From Saprospiraceae bacterium (lineage in GTDB: Bacteria; Bacteroidota; Bacteroidia; Chitinophagales; Saprospiraceae), in NCBI GenBank assembly GCA_017985675.1, contig JAGNXB010000026.1, positions 1 to 33,748 on the forward strand: DNA of 33,748 nucleotides. The letters are read 5' to 3'. The notes under the pieces were generated by a model. It had not been told where the DNA came from. It saw only the letters and a program-made list of their open reading frames with translations, and did not search any database. The translations under genes and the position numbers were made by a program. Below are positions 1-9,400 of the stretch, piece after piece (position 1 is the stretch's first letter; the number at the start of each line of letters is the position of its first letter).

Positions 1-40
1 TCACCTTTGTGAGTTTTACTCTGGATGACCAAAGCGGCGG

Positions 41-72
41 CAAAGATATAAAAACTTTAATCGTAATGTCAA
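41..72 (-). promoter_or_regulatory. Bacteroidota promoter pointing off the left edge
   Basis: On the minus strand there is TTG (complement of 70-72), a 21-base gap, then the octamer TATCTTTG (complement of 41-48). This matches the Bacteroidota primary sigma consensus TTG-N17-23-TAnnTTTG. It lies just beyond the dnaA stop codon and points out of the window, so it probably drives a minus-strand gene whose body is to the left. No dnaA terminator is visible in the same 79 bases. Confidence 0.6.
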
Positions 73-79
73 CCCTTTT

Positions 80-1492
80 TTAACGACTTGCCATAGAAAG
101 CTGTCTTTCGAGGCCTTCTACGGTCTGCCTGAAATCTTTATCGGTATCCATCATATCCTGTACTGCACGGCAAGAATAAAGCACTGTAGTATGGTCACGG
201 CCCCCAAACATTTCGCCAATCGTTTTTAATGATTTATTTGTCATGCTTTTAGCCAGAAACATGGATAACTGCCGGGCGACGACAATGGGACGTTTCCGGG
301 TCTTTGCCTTCAATTTGTCGACTGAAATATGGAAATGTTCAGCTACTTTATCCTGAATGTGGTCCAGAGATAATTCGCGTTGGGATTCTTTTACAAAATT
401 CCTGACGACCTCCCGGGCCAGATCCAGATCAATTACCCGCTGGTTAAGGGAAGATTGGGCAGCAATAGAATTCAAGACACCTTCGAGTTCGCGAATGTTT
501 TCTTTGATATGATAACACACGTATTCCACAACGGCCCTGGGAAGAACGATGCCATTTTTTTGCATTTTGTCTTCCAGGATAGCCATCCTGGTTTCCAGAT
601 CGGGACTTTGCAAATCAGTTGTCAGGCCCCATTTGAATCGGGATATCAGCCTTTCCTCCATGCCTTCGAGATCCTTCGGTGCCCTATCAGAAGTCAGAAT
701 GATCTGATGTCCGCCCTGGTGCAAATGATTGAAGATGTGGAAAAAGATCTCCTGCGTCTTTTGTTTGTTGGCTAAGAATTGAATGTCATCAAGAATCAGG
801 ATATCAATGTTCTGGTAGTAGGCCACAAATTCATTGATCGCATTGTTCTTAATGGCGTGGATGATCTGGTTCGTAAACGACTCCGTTGTGCCATAGAGCA
901 CATTTTTGCTCTTGTGGCTCGCCACGATCTCGTTGCCAATTGCTTGTGCAAGGTGCGTTTTGCCCAGGCCCACCTGACCATAAATCACCAGCGGGTTGAA
1001 TGCTGTTCCTCCGGGTTTTTTGGCAATGGCCATTCCGGCAGAACGGGCAAGTTTATTACAATCGCCTTCGATAAAACTGTCGAAAGTGTAGTTTTTGTTG
1101 AGATGGGGGTCAACCCGGACCTGCCGGATACCTGGTATTACAAATGGGTTCATGAACTCATTTGGCAAATATCCTGGGTTGTGTTCCGATTGAGTAGCCT
1201 TAGCACGGCTGTTACTTCCATTTTTTGTCGTCGAAGGTTGGCCCATCAAAATTTGATATTCGAGCTTCCCTTGTTCTCCCAGATCTTTTTTTATAGTGGC
1301 TTTGAGCAATCCAACATAGTGCTCCTCCAGCCATTCATAAAAAAATTTGTTCGGGACCTGGATGGTTAAAACATGACCCTCCAGGCCGACTGGTTTGATT
1401 GGTTCAAACCAGGTTTTGTAACTCTGCGCACCAATGCTATTCTTTATGGTTTTTAAACAGCTTTCCCATACAGTATAGCAATCATTGGTCAT
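80..1492 (-). CDS. dnaA: Chromosomal replication initiator protein DnaA
   Basis: DnaA binds DnaA boxes at oriC, melts the origin and helps load the helicase. The 470-residue product has the full family layout: an N-terminal domain I (about 1-80), a short polar linker (about 85-130), an AAA+ core with Walker A GQVGLGKT at 172-179 and Walker B LILDD at 232-236, and a C-terminal helix-turn-helix domain with the DnaA signature GGRDHTT at 430-436. A longer frame reaches 1555, but the extra 21 residues resemble no DnaA N-terminus and run into a -7 promoter motif at 1553-1560, so the ATG at 1490-1492 is preferred. It is transcribed alone. I saw no clear cluster of DnaA boxes in the flanking gaps, so the origin cannot be placed here. 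Confidence 0.97.
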   Translation of the reverse strand: MTNDCYTVWESCLKTIKNSIGAQSYKTWFEPIKPVGLEGHVLTIQVPNKFFYEWLEEHYVGLLKATIKKDLGEQGKLEYQILMGQPSTTKNGSNSRAKATQSEHNPGYLPNEFMNPFVIPGIRQVRVDPHLNKNYTFDSFIEGDCNKLARSAGMAIAKKPGGTAFNPLVIYGQVGLGKTHLAQAIGNEIVASHKSKNVLYGTTESFTNQIIHAIKNNAINEFVAYYQNIDILILDDIQFLANKQKTQEIFFHIFNHLHQGGHQIILTSDRAPKDLEGMEERLISRFKWGLTTDLQSPDLETRMAILEDKMQKNGIVLPRAVVEYVCYHIKENIRELEGVLNSIAAQSSLNQRVIDLDLAREVVRNFVKESQRELSLDHIQDKVAEHFHISVDKLKAKTRKRPIVVARQLSMFLAKSMTNKSLKTIGEMFGGRDHTTVLYSCRAVQDMMDTDKDFRQTVEGLERQLSMASR

Positions 1493-1552
1493 ACTTGGTA
1501 TGATTCGTTTAGTTCGGTAAAATACACTCTTACTCCTCACTTGCGCAAGAAG

Positions 1553-1560
1553 CAAAATTA
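1553..1560 (-). promoter_or_regulatory. Likely dnaA promoter, -7 element
   Basis: The minus strand reads TAATTTTG, a perfect match to the Bacteroidota -7 consensus TAnnTTTG, about 60 bases before the chosen dnaA start. No good -33 element is visible at the usual spacing. The remaining gap to 1796 shows only AT-rich sequence with no other recognisable feature. Confidence 0.45.
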
Positions 1561-1796
1561 TTCAGTTCAGTAAAGTCTTAGTCTCTGTTTTCCTCAATCG
1601 TGCAGCAATACGATTTGGTGAGGAAGGAGTGCAAAAATGGAAAAAAAAGATGGTACAAAGGCACAACTTTGATGAAAAAACTAAAATAAATTGGTTTGAT
1701 TTTTTTGGGGGTTGATGGTCATTTCTTTACCCGCCTTTGCCCTAAGTTTTACTTCTTTGTTATATGAGTAATTACTTGAATATGAGTATTTTGAAA

Positions 1797-2708
1797 CTAA
1801 ATCGAAAGGCTAGTACAAGAAATGCACCTGTGTTTATAATTGCGCTCAAATCCAATGTCAAGACGGCCCAGGTACGCCCCGCCCCAACCTACCTGTACGA
1901 TCTGCACTGATCTGCCCAGTGCATTGGTCTTGAGGACTGGTTTATCTAACAATGTATGGGTGTGACCCCCGATGATGAGGTCAATATGTTCTGATTTTCC
2001 AGCCAAGACGACATCAGAAACCTTTTCATTTTCGTACTGGTATCCAAGGTGACTGAGGCAAATGATAAAATGGCAACCTTCTTTATCTCGTAAGATTTTT
2101 GCGGTTCGGTTGGCCGCTTCAATAGGGTCGCTATATACGGTATTGCCATAAAGAGGGTCAGGCACTAATCCGGACAGTTCAATCCCCAATCCAAAAACGC
2201 CGATTCGCAGCGGACCCTTCTCAAAAACAGTATAAGGCTTCACAGCGTGTTCCAGCAGATTGTCCTTAAACGTGTAATTAGCGCTGAGTAGTTGGAAGGA
2301 AATATCCCCAAGTCGATGTTCCAGCAAAGCAATCCCACCGTCGAAATCGTGATTTCCAAGAGTAGCTGCATCATAACCCATAGCTGACATTGCGCGGAAT
2401 TCCACTTCACCACCAAAGAAGTTAAAATACGGCGTGCCTTGCAGCATGTCGCCAGCATCAAGGAGCAAGACATTTGACTCCGATGACCTGATTTGCTGGA
2501 TAATTGCACTCCGACGAGCTGCACCACCCATATTTGCGAGTTTGCCTGCATTAGCCGGGAACGGGTCCATCCGGGAATGCACATCATTTGTATGCAGGAT
2601 GGTCAATTTATACCTGTCAACATTTGTCCCGGCCCATGAAAAACCGGGTGACAAGTAAAACCCTGCCCCAGCGAGCATTGTCTTTTGTATAAAGGTCCGG
2701 CGTCTCAT
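1797..2708 (-). CDS. Tat-exported metallophosphatase (5'-nucleotidase N-terminal domain)
   Basis: This is a calcineurin-like metallophosphoesterase of the UshA/5'-nucleotidase type, expected to hydrolyse nucleotides or similar phosphoesters outside the cytoplasm. The 303-residue protein begins with a twin-arginine signal (RRRTFIQK at 2-9, then a hydrophobic stretch), so it is probably exported folded by Tat. The metal-binding motifs appear in order: HTNDVH (39-44), DAGD (84-87), GNHD (118-121), a later SHLG and GGHTHT near 250. It ends soon after the catalytic domain and lacks the C-terminal substrate-binding domain, which the gene just upstream in the operon (3 bases away) encodes. The two proteins plausibly work together. 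The last 15 or so residues look like an unconserved tail. The substrate is not known. Confidence 0.85.
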   Translation of the reverse strand: MRRRTFIQKTMLAGAGFYLSPGFSWAGTNVDRYKLTILHTNDVHSRMDPFPANAGKLANMGGAARRSAIIQQIRSSESNVLLLDAGDMLQGTPYFNFFGGEVEFRAMSAMGYDAATLGNHDFDGGIALLEHRLGDISFQLLSANYTFKDNLLEHAVKPYTVFEKGPLRIGVFGLGIELSGLVPDPLYGNTVYSDPIEAANRTAKILRDKEGCHFIICLSHLGYQYENEKVSDVVLAGKSEHIDLIIGGHTHTLLDKPVLKTNALGRSVQIVQVGWGGAYLGRLDIGFERNYKHRCISCTSLSI

Positions 2709-2711
2709 GGG

Positions 2712-3494
2712 CTATGGTTCTTTTTTAAACCGGCCATCTACCCTGGCAAAAAGTAGGAGTCCTTGTGAAGTAAGGTTTTGGGTATGGCTAATGAAAAGGT
2801 CTCTCATAAATTTGCCGGAATGCCATTGGGGGTACGATCGCAGAAAATGACAGCCATCCCCACCATTAGCCACATAATCCGGCATGGCAACGGCATAAGT
2901 ACGATTACCTGTCAACGCTTTTCCATCAAATAATATCGTCTCCGGACCGCTGGATGTCCCATGTATGTAAATTTGGTTAGAAACGGGCCAACCACCTGCC
3001 ATATATATATGTGTCACAAGCTGCATGATACCCAATGAATCAAGTGCCAGCACAACTGCTTGATTATCGAAGGGTATGAGTTCAAAAAAGTATCCTTTGG
3101 TGATATTCCCCTGAGGGAGTTGTGGCTGCCGGATTCCTTTCACATTGAGCAGTGCAAAGTCCAGTTTGTACGGATAACGATGTTGGACTTCCATAAAAAG
3201 CATATCAGCCAGCAGGTTGCCCAGCGGGGATTCCGGTTGTCCCAGAGCTAATTCTGCTGAAGCATACCCTATGACCTCATTCATCTCCTTCACCAGAGAG
3301 TCCCGGTAGGGAGCTATCATGGCATTCATCAGACTGTCAGATCTTACTTTTTCGGTGATGGGGTACTGGTTCGATCCAACGGAGGCAAGATGAATTTTTT
3401 TGCTGCACGCAAAAAAAGTGGATAAGACAAGGAAGCCGATCAAGAGCACCGGCGGAATAAATCTTACAGATCGGGATGTATCTCCGTTGCCCAT
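2712..3494 (-). CDS. 5'-nucleotidase C-terminal domain lipoprotein
   Basis: This 260-residue protein matches the C-terminal domain of 5'-nucleotidases, which binds the nucleobase and lies beside the metallophosphatase domain in fused enzymes. Visible hallmarks are GQPESPLGNLLADM (about 84-97), a central PFDNQAVVL segment and NGGDGCHFL near 210. The N-terminus has a hydrophobic segment (about 13-29) followed by Cys30 in the context STFFAC, consistent with a lipoprotein signal although the lipobox is not ideal. It has no metal site of its own. It sits 3 bases upstream of the metallophosphatase gene and 2 bases after the DUF7935-like gene, so the three are surely co-transcribed. The likely role is the substrate-binding half of a two-subunit nucleotidase; this pairing is inferred. 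Confidence 0.8.
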   Translation of the reverse strand: MGNGDTSRSVRFIPPVLLIGFLVLSTFFACSKKIHLASVGSNQYPITEKVRSDSLMNAMIAPYRDSLVKEMNEVIGYASAELALGQPESPLGNLLADMLFMEVQHRYPYKLDFALLNVKGIRQPQLPQGNITKGYFFELIPFDNQAVVLALDSLGIMQLVTHIYMAGGWPVSNQIYIHGTSSGPETILFDGKALTGNRTYAVAMPDYVANGGDGCHFLRSYPQWHSGKFMRDLFISHTQNLTSQGLLLFARVDGRFKKEP

Positions 3495-3496
3495 TA

Positions 3497-4027
3497 TTAT
3501 AAACTTAGAGCAGCTTCCTTTTTGATAGCTGACAAAGCGGTTTGAAGCGGATTGTATTCCTGCTGATCCATGGAAGTGAAAAGAGCATGGACAAAATCAT
3601 CGGCAGTAGCACCCGTCGGGAGGTCGGCTGCAACCCGGTCAATGATGCTCATTACATTGTCTTTGGAGAGTTGAAGAATCTTCCAGAGTGATTCAGAGAT
3701 ATAAATTTGCTGTGTGATATTGTATTCGAACTCCTGCTGGATAGCCTGAAACATGGCCCATTTCAGGGAGGCGACAGTCATACTGTCCGTTCGCAACCGC
3801 ATAATGAGGTTTGGCACACTGATCCGCTCGCAATAAAGTGAAAGTCGCTCATAAGCCTGAAGGCGCAGATTGAGGGTTATTTTTTGCGACTCGATTTTTT
3901 GGTCTGCACGTCTATTGCCCAAAAGTTGCTCGGTCAATTGGTTCATTAACACATAAACGGTTGCAAAGACGACTAGTCCGGGGATGGTAAGCTTGACGAT
4001 TTCAAGCAGGATTTCTAATGGTGACAT
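3497..4027 (-). CDS. Membrane-anchored conserved protein, DUF7935-like
   Basis: The 176-residue protein starts with one hydrophobic segment (about 10-29) and continues as a mostly helical soluble domain. The segment RLQAYERLSLYCERI (about 54-68), followed by a helical region of about 90 residues, resembles a Bacteroidota-restricted family annotated as DUF7935; I recognise it by pattern only. No catalytic motif is visible. It is the first gene of the operon with the split 5'-nucleotidase pair and has a perfect -7 element upstream at 4062-4069. Its function is unknown. The topology suggests an inner-membrane anchor with a cytoplasmic helical domain. Confidence 0.7.
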   Translation of the reverse strand: MSPLEILLEIVKLTIPGLVVFATVYVLMNQLTEQLLGNRRADQKIESQKITLNLRLQAYERLSLYCERISVPNLIMRLRTDSMTVASLKWAMFQAIQQEFEYNITQQIYISESLWKILQLSKDNVMSIIDRVAADLPTGATADDFVHALFTSMDQQEYNPLQTALSAIKKEAALSL

Positions 4028-4061
4028 AAATTTGACGGCAGTTTTATTCGGTCAGAAAGCT

Positions 4062-4069
4062 CAAAATTA
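4062..4069 (-). promoter_or_regulatory. Promoter -7 element for the split-nucleotidase operon
   Basis: The minus strand reads TAATTTTG, matching TAnnTTTG, 35 bases before the first gene of the 4027-1797 operon. A matching -33 element is not obvious. In the same 129-base divergent gap the plus strand has TAATTTAG at 4135-4142, a weaker candidate for the iscA-type gene. Confidence 0.4.
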
Positions 4070-4156
4070 CATTACCTGCATTGAACACTGTCCATTCTCA
4101 ACAAATTGGAACCAATTCTTATTTAGAATGTTTGTAATTTAGCATCTTGAAGTATA

Positions 4157-4516
4157 ATGAATATGTCAGAAACAACTTCTCTTACCTTATCTCCTGTAAC
4201 GTTGACTCCAGGTGCCATTCGTGCCCTGCACAGGATTCGTGCAGATCAAAATATCCCGGACGACCACTTTTTAAGAGTAGGTGTTAAAGGTGGTGGATGT
4301 AGTGGATTTACTTACGTTTTGGGGTTTGATGAACGCAAAGAAAGCGATGAGGTTTTCGAATTGGATGGCATGACTATGGTCATGCAAAAAGCACATCAAT
4401 TATATTTGATGGGTATTGAAATCGATTGGATGGAAGGTCTTGAGAACCGTGGATTTACATTCAATAATCCCAATGCTAAGGAAACCTGTGGTTGTGGTAC
4501 TTCGTTTTCTGCCTGA
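4157..4516 (+). CDS. HesB/IscA-family iron-sulfur cluster assembly protein
   Basis: This is an A-type Fe-S carrier that accepts a cluster from the SUF or ISC scaffold and passes it to apo-enzymes in the cytoplasm. The 119-residue product has the three conserved cysteines of the family: one in GGCSGFTY (about 48-55) and two in the C-terminal CGCG (about 113-116). FTFNNPNA before the CGCG is also typical. Length fits SufA/IscA/ErpA (about 105-125). Two in-frame ATG codons (4157 and 4163) are possible. No other suf or isc genes are nearby, so which subfamily it is (sufA, iscA or erpA) cannot be decided. A short terminator follows immediately. Confidence 0.93.
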   Translation: MNMSETTSLTLSPVTLTPGAIRALHRIRADQNIPDDHFLRVGVKGGGCSGFTYVLGFDERKESDEVFELDGMTMVMQKAHQLYLMGIEIDWMEGLENRGFTFNNPNAKETCGCGTSFSA

Positions 4517-4521
4517 GTTTA

Positions 4522-4542
4522 ACCCGTTTCCGGGTCTTTTTT
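4522..4542 (+). terminator. Rho-independent terminator after the IscA-type gene
   Basis: A 5-bp stem ACCCG (4522-4526) and CGGGT (4531-4535) with loop TTTC is followed by CTTTTTT. It lies 6 bases after the stop codon. Confidence 0.6.
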
Positions 4543-4607
4543 ATTTCCCGAAACAAAATGGAAGGGCATAAGAATTTAGATCTTTGAAGCTCTTTCAATT
4601 GGAATGT

Positions 4608-5216
4608 ATGAACCTGAATTGGCTCCTGTCGTTAGTCGTCATTGTTACATCAATTTCTTGCAAAACAAGCCATAATGCACTGCCAGCTGGTACTTCTGCT
4701 ACGGTTGAAGTGAATCAGGCCGCTGCATACAGCGGTTGCCAGTGTGTATTGCGCACAAAGGACGGAAGGCAATTTATTCCTGTATCCTATAGTAATGCTT
4801 CATGTACGCTCCAGGCAGGAGAAGTTTATTCGATCCGTTATGAAATGCGGGATGAAGCGGTTTATGGTTGCACCTTAAAAGGTGCTCTACCGATCCATCT
4901 ATTGGCTTGTATTAAACTAGAAAATAGTAACCTTAAAGGCACAGGAGGAATCAAACCGGAAAGGCCTATTTGCGCCTGGACAACTGATGTTTTTGCCATT
5001 CCCTGGATGGTTCAAATAATAAAGCAAATTGATCCGGATAAAATTACCCGTTTCCAATATCAAAGCAATGGGGCCTATTCTTTTGAGTCTCAAAAAGGCC
5101 ATTACCTTTTTGATTGCTTCGGGAATCTGATCTGTAATGAAGCCAAAGGGGAATTAAACTGCCTGGTTAATCATGCACTTAGTGATCAGTATGTTATCTT
5201 AGTCCGTAATTATTAA
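4608..5216 (+). CDS. Unknown lipoprotein upstream of ruvB
   Basis: I do not recognise this 202-residue protein with confidence. The ATG at 4608 is chosen because it gives a short lipoprotein signal (hydrophobic residues 4-16, then SISC with Cys18); an in-frame TTG at 4584 would only add 8 polar residues. After the Cys there is a small beta-rich domain (about 30-95) with paired cysteines and [16 protein letters not shown], which could be an OB-like barrel. The C-terminal part (about 125-202), with [13 protein letters not shown], faintly recalls DUF6970-type lipoproteins. The stop codon is one base from the ruvB start, so the two are probably co-transcribed, although a functional link to Holliday junction processing is not implied. 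GATCTTTG at 4579-4586 is a near-consensus -7 element. Confidence 0.65.
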   Translation: MNLNWLLSLVVIVTSISCKTSHNALPAGTSATVEVNQAAAYSGCQCVLRTKDGRQFIPVSYSNASCTLQAGEVYSIRYEMRDEAVYGCTLKGALPIHLLACIKLENSNLKGTGGIKPERPICAWTTDVFAIPWMVQIIKQIDPDKITRFQYQSNGAYSFESQKGHYLFDCFGNLICNEAKGELNCLVNHALSDQYVILVRNY

Positions 5217-5217
5217 C

Positions 5218-6243
5218 ATGCAGAATAAGCACCTTGATCCTGATGATCGATCAGCATCTCCGGAGGAGAAGTTGATAGATAAATCACTGCGTCCCCAGCT
5301 ACTTGATGATTTCAGTGGTCAGGAAAAGTTAGTTGATAACCTCCGGGTTTTTATCCAGGCCGCCAGGATGCGTAAAGAATCTTTGGATCATGTATTACTC
5401 CACGGCCCTCCGGGGCTGGGCAAAACCACGTTGTCTTGCATTGTAGCCCATGAATTAGGGGCTAGTCTTAAGATGAGTTCGGGGCCGGTTTTGGAGAAGC
5501 CTGGTGATTTGGCTGGTTTGTTGACTAATCTGGACGAGGGGGATGTGTTATTTATTGATGAGATCCACCGGTTGAATACGGTTGTAGAGGAATACCTGTA
5601 TTCTGCAATGGAAGATTACCGTATCGATATTATGATTGATACGGGACCCAATGCACGAAGTATTCAGATCGCTCTGGCGCCCTTCACACTGGTTGGGGCC
5701 ACGACCCGAATGGGCTTGTTAAGTGCGCCACTTCGGGCCAGATTTGGAATATCCTGTCATCTGGATTATTATGACGTTCCTACACTTGCCGGGATTATTC
5801 GGCGGTCATCTGCACTACTTGGCATATCTGTACAGGAAGAAGGGGTGCTTGAAATAGCGCGAAGAAGCAGAGGTACTCCTAGAATTGCCAATTCCCTGTT
5901 GCGCCGGGTAAGAGATTTTGCAATGGTAAAAGGAGATGGTGTCATTGATAAAAAAATTGCACATTACGCACTGAATGCGCTTCAGGTCGACGAATGTGGA
6001 CTGGACGAAATGGACAACCGCATCCTCCAAACTATCATAGTGAAATTTAAAGGTGGGCCGGTAGGTTTAAGTACGATTGCAACAGCAGTTGGCGAGGAGG
6101 CTGGTAACATTGAAGAAGTCCATGAACCATTTTTAATCATGGAGGGTTTCCTTCAGCGAACACCACGTGGACGCGAGGCTACACCAAAAGCATTCAAGCA
6201 CCTGGGGCTTACACCCCCAGGTCGGCAGGACTTGCTTTTTTAA
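5218..6243 (+). CDS. ruvB: Holliday junction branch migration helicase RuvB
   Basis: RuvB is the hexameric AAA+ motor that, with RuvA, drives branch migration of Holliday junctions. The 341-residue protein has the expected length and motifs: [13 protein letters not shown] near the start, Walker [10 protein letters not shown] (about 65-73), Walker B FIDEIHRL (about 115-122), the sensor segment [17 protein letters not shown] (about 163-179), and the C-terminal winged-helix part with [12 protein letters not shown]. The ATG follows the upstream lipoprotein stop after one base. ruvA and ruvC are not in this window, which is usual in Bacteroidota. A second Holliday junction gene, ruvX/yqgF, lies 20 kb away and is unrelated in operon terms. 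Confidence 0.97.
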   Translation: MQNKHLDPDDRSASPEEKLIDKSLRPQLLDDFSGQEKLVDNLRVFIQAARMRKESLDHVLLHGPPGLGKTTLSCIVAHELGASLKMSSGPVLEKPGDLAGLLTNLDEGDVLFIDEIHRLNTVVEEYLYSAMEDYRIDIMIDTGPNARSIQIALAPFTLVGATTRMGLLSAPLRARFGISCHLDYYDVPTLAGIIRRSSALLGISVQEEGVLEIARRSRGTPRIANSLLRRVRDFAMVKGDGVIDKKIAHYALNALQVDECGLDEMDNRILQTIIVKFKGGPVGLSTIATAVGEEAGNIEEVHEPFLIMEGFLQRTPRGREATPKAFKHLGLTPPGRQDLLF

Positions 6244-6347
6244 GGCTGCATGAAAGTTAGTTTGGTGAGAATAGGCGGAATGTTACTTGTTCAAAACGCA
6301 GGGTGTCAGGTTCCTTAAACTTTTGAAGGGACCTTGTACTTTAATTC

Positions 6348-6378
6348 TTGGAGAATTCTTAGAAAACATCTAATTTCG
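6348..6378 (+). promoter_or_regulatory. Promoter of the PKD metalloprotease gene
   Basis: TTG (6348-6350), a 20-base gap, then TAATTTCG (6371-6378), one mismatch from TAnnTTTG. It sits 33 bases before the ATG at 6412. The rest of the ruvB-protease gap (6244-6347) shows no clear terminator. Confidence 0.5.
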
Positions 6379-6411
6379 CATGCTTAACCTACAAGTAAAC
6401 TCCTTTACCAA

Positions 6412-9400
6412 ATGATAAGAATGTCCTTTCTTAATCTGGCAAGCTGTAAACGCTTAGCCTTCTTCCTCATTTTTAGTGTTTTAGTCTTAGGTCAGTCTTT
6501 TGCACAGGCCATTTTTGCCGGCAGGTCACCTGACATCCAAAACAAGCCTGAAATTCCAGGAATTGAGACATATGATCTATTTGAAATAGATCAGGAGGCA
6601 TTATACAACTATGTTAAAAAAGAGGGAACAGATATTGAATTGACCATCGAACTCGGTCAGCTTTCCCTTTCCTCTAACCTCATTAAACATAACACCAGAA
6701 AGCCGGGATTAGAGACCCGGGTAATGACCGCCTCGGGTCTTGTGGTTAAACCTGCCCGTGAGGACATATTGTACAGAGGTGTTTTAAATGCGCCTTTGAA
6801 TGGTATGCTACTTTATGCCATCAATAAAGATTTTTTTGCCGGAACTTTTATCATTGACGGACGGGAGTACATGATTGAGCCGCTCTGGCATCACCACTCC
6901 GGAGCCGCAAAAAACCTGGTTATCGTTTATGAAACCGCTTTAGCAAAAGTAATTGGTGATTATTCATGTGGCGTAGATGTGAATGTGCATAAATGTACAG
7001 ACCCCCAACATGACCATGGAGATGGTTTGGAAAGTGAAGAAGAGGGTAGATCCCCTGGTTGCAAAGAAGTCGAATATGGCGCAGCGCTTGACTGGCTTTT
7101 TTACAACAAATATGGAAATGAACCTGCCAGTTGGGATCGGGTGGATTTAGTAATGGGTCTTGTGGAGACACAATACACGGGTTGGTTTACGAACGATTAT
7201 ATTTTTGTTCGATCTGCAGAATTTGTTTCAGATTGTAGCACTTGCGATCCAGCCGAATGGACAAATACAACGAATTCCAGTACGCTCGTAGCTAATTTTA
7301 GAAACTGGGGCCAGGGTGGTGGATTTGGCAATCAGGTTTATGATGTGGCCAGCCTTTGGACTAACAGAAACTTTCAGAACGGCGTTGTAGGTATCGCCTA
7401 TGTTGGGGGTATGTGCAACAGTTTCCGGTATAACTGCCTGATGGATTATTCCACTCAGAACTGGGCAATGCGCGTGATGGTTTCACATGAACTAGGGCAT
7501 AATTTAAATGCAGGTCATGATGGGGGCTCTGGTTTCATTATGTCTCCTTCTGTTAACAATACAACAACATGGTCCTCTAGTTCCATTAATGTCATAAATA
7601 ACTATACAAATGGCAATGGTGGTAATTGCATGACAAATTGTACGCCTCAATCTCCTCCGGTAGCAGGATTTTCAGCAGATGTTACAGAAGGTTGTGCTCC
7701 ACTTACCGTTCACTACACGGATGAATCCACAAATAGTCCGACTTCATGGCTTTGGACATTCCCAGGTGGAACACCGGGAAGTTCTACAATGCAAAATCCT
7801 ACAGTAACATATAACACTGAGGGCACCTATAATGTAACGTTGGTGGCTACAAATGGAGCTGGAAGTGATTCCCATACCGAAAATAGCTATATAAATATCA
7901 CAGACGTGCCGACAGCATTATGGGACTTTATAGCTGATGAAAATATTGTAAATTTCTACAATTTGTCAGATGGTGGTGTTAGTTATTTCTGGGAGTTTGG
8001 AGATGGCAACTCCAGTACAGATGAAAACCCTTTGCATGTCTATGCCACAGATGGGGTTTACGAGGTAGAACTTACCGTAACGAATGAATGTGGTACGGAT
8101 ACTTATTCACAGTTTATCACTATTGTTACGTCACCAATTGCGGACTTTGGATCAGATGTCATTGATGGTTGTGCTCCACTTGTTGTTGAGTTTGAAGATC
8201 TTTCAACCCCTAACACAACATCTTGGAATTGGCAGTTCCCTGGCGGTAGCCCTCTAACATCCAATGCAAAGAACCCTGTTGTAACCTATCCTAATCCAGG
8301 TGTATATACAGTTACGTTGATCGCAATCAATTCCGCTGGAACGGATGTTGAAATCAAAACAAATTATATTACCGTCCTGAGTTCACCTAATCCAGATTTC
8401 ACTTATACAGTAAAGATTGACTCCGTATTCTTTAACAGTCTGGGTAATGTAGATTCATTGCATTGGGATTTTGGTGATGGTGGATCCAGTTCGGAGGAGG
8501 ATCCTATTCACGTTTATCTTACAGAAGGTGTTTTTGATGTTACACTGCAGGTTTTTGCGACTTGCGGAGATAGCACACTTGTTCAGCCAGTGACTATAGT
8601 ATTGCCTCCAAGTGCAGGTTTTTCAGCAAATGACCAGGAAGGATGTGCTCCTTTTGCTGTGAATTTTATGGAAGATGCCTCACCAAACACCACAAGTTTT
8701 TGGTGGTCATTTCCTGGTGGTAATCCTTCAACTTCAACCGATCCAAATCCAACAGTGGACTACGCCACACCAGGGATTTACAACGTGACCTTTGTTGCTA
8801 TCAATTCTGTGGGTTCCGATACCCTCACATTGGCCAACTATATTACTGTTTTGGCTGACCCGGTCGCCGCCTTTGATGCGGATGTCAATAATGGCAATGA
8901 GGTGAGCTTTGACAACAACTCTCAATTTGGCACGAGCTTTACTTGGGATTTTGGAGATGGCAATGGATCGAATGACGCAGATCCTGTCCACATCTATTCA
9001 CAGGAAGGAGTATTTACTGTTACCTTATGGGCATTCAATGCATGTGACTCCAACATGATCACTCAGCAGGTGACGATTGTTTTACCGCCTGTGGCAGGGT
9101 TTAGTGCAAATCAAACATCGGGCTGCGCACCTTTTGAAGTGCAGTTTTCAGATCAATCTTCACAAAGTGTTACGTCCTGGTTGTGGACTTTTGAAGGTGG
9201 TAATCCGGCAACATCCACCGATGAAAACCCTACGGTGCAGTACACTGTTCCCGGTGTGTATGATGTTAAACTCATTGTTTCAAATCCAGTCGGTATTGGT
9301 GAATTAGAGTTGTTAGACCATATTACTGTCTTTAGCACCCCGGTCTCCGATTTCTCACAAACCAATAACAATGGCACGGTGTCATTTACAAATCAGTCCC

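Noticed and set aside
380..1369. Plus-strand frames of 131 and 196 residues inside dnaA
   Set aside because: Antisense shadows of dnaA, which has all its motifs intact.
1556..1796. Possible replication origin beside dnaA
   Set aside because: No clear cluster of DnaA boxes (TTATNCACA type) or AT-rich repeat array was seen in this gap or in 1-79.
1797..3494. Frameshift splitting one 5'-nucleotidase gene
   Set aside because: The C-terminal domain gene is upstream of the catalytic one and each has its own export signal, so a frameshift cannot explain it.
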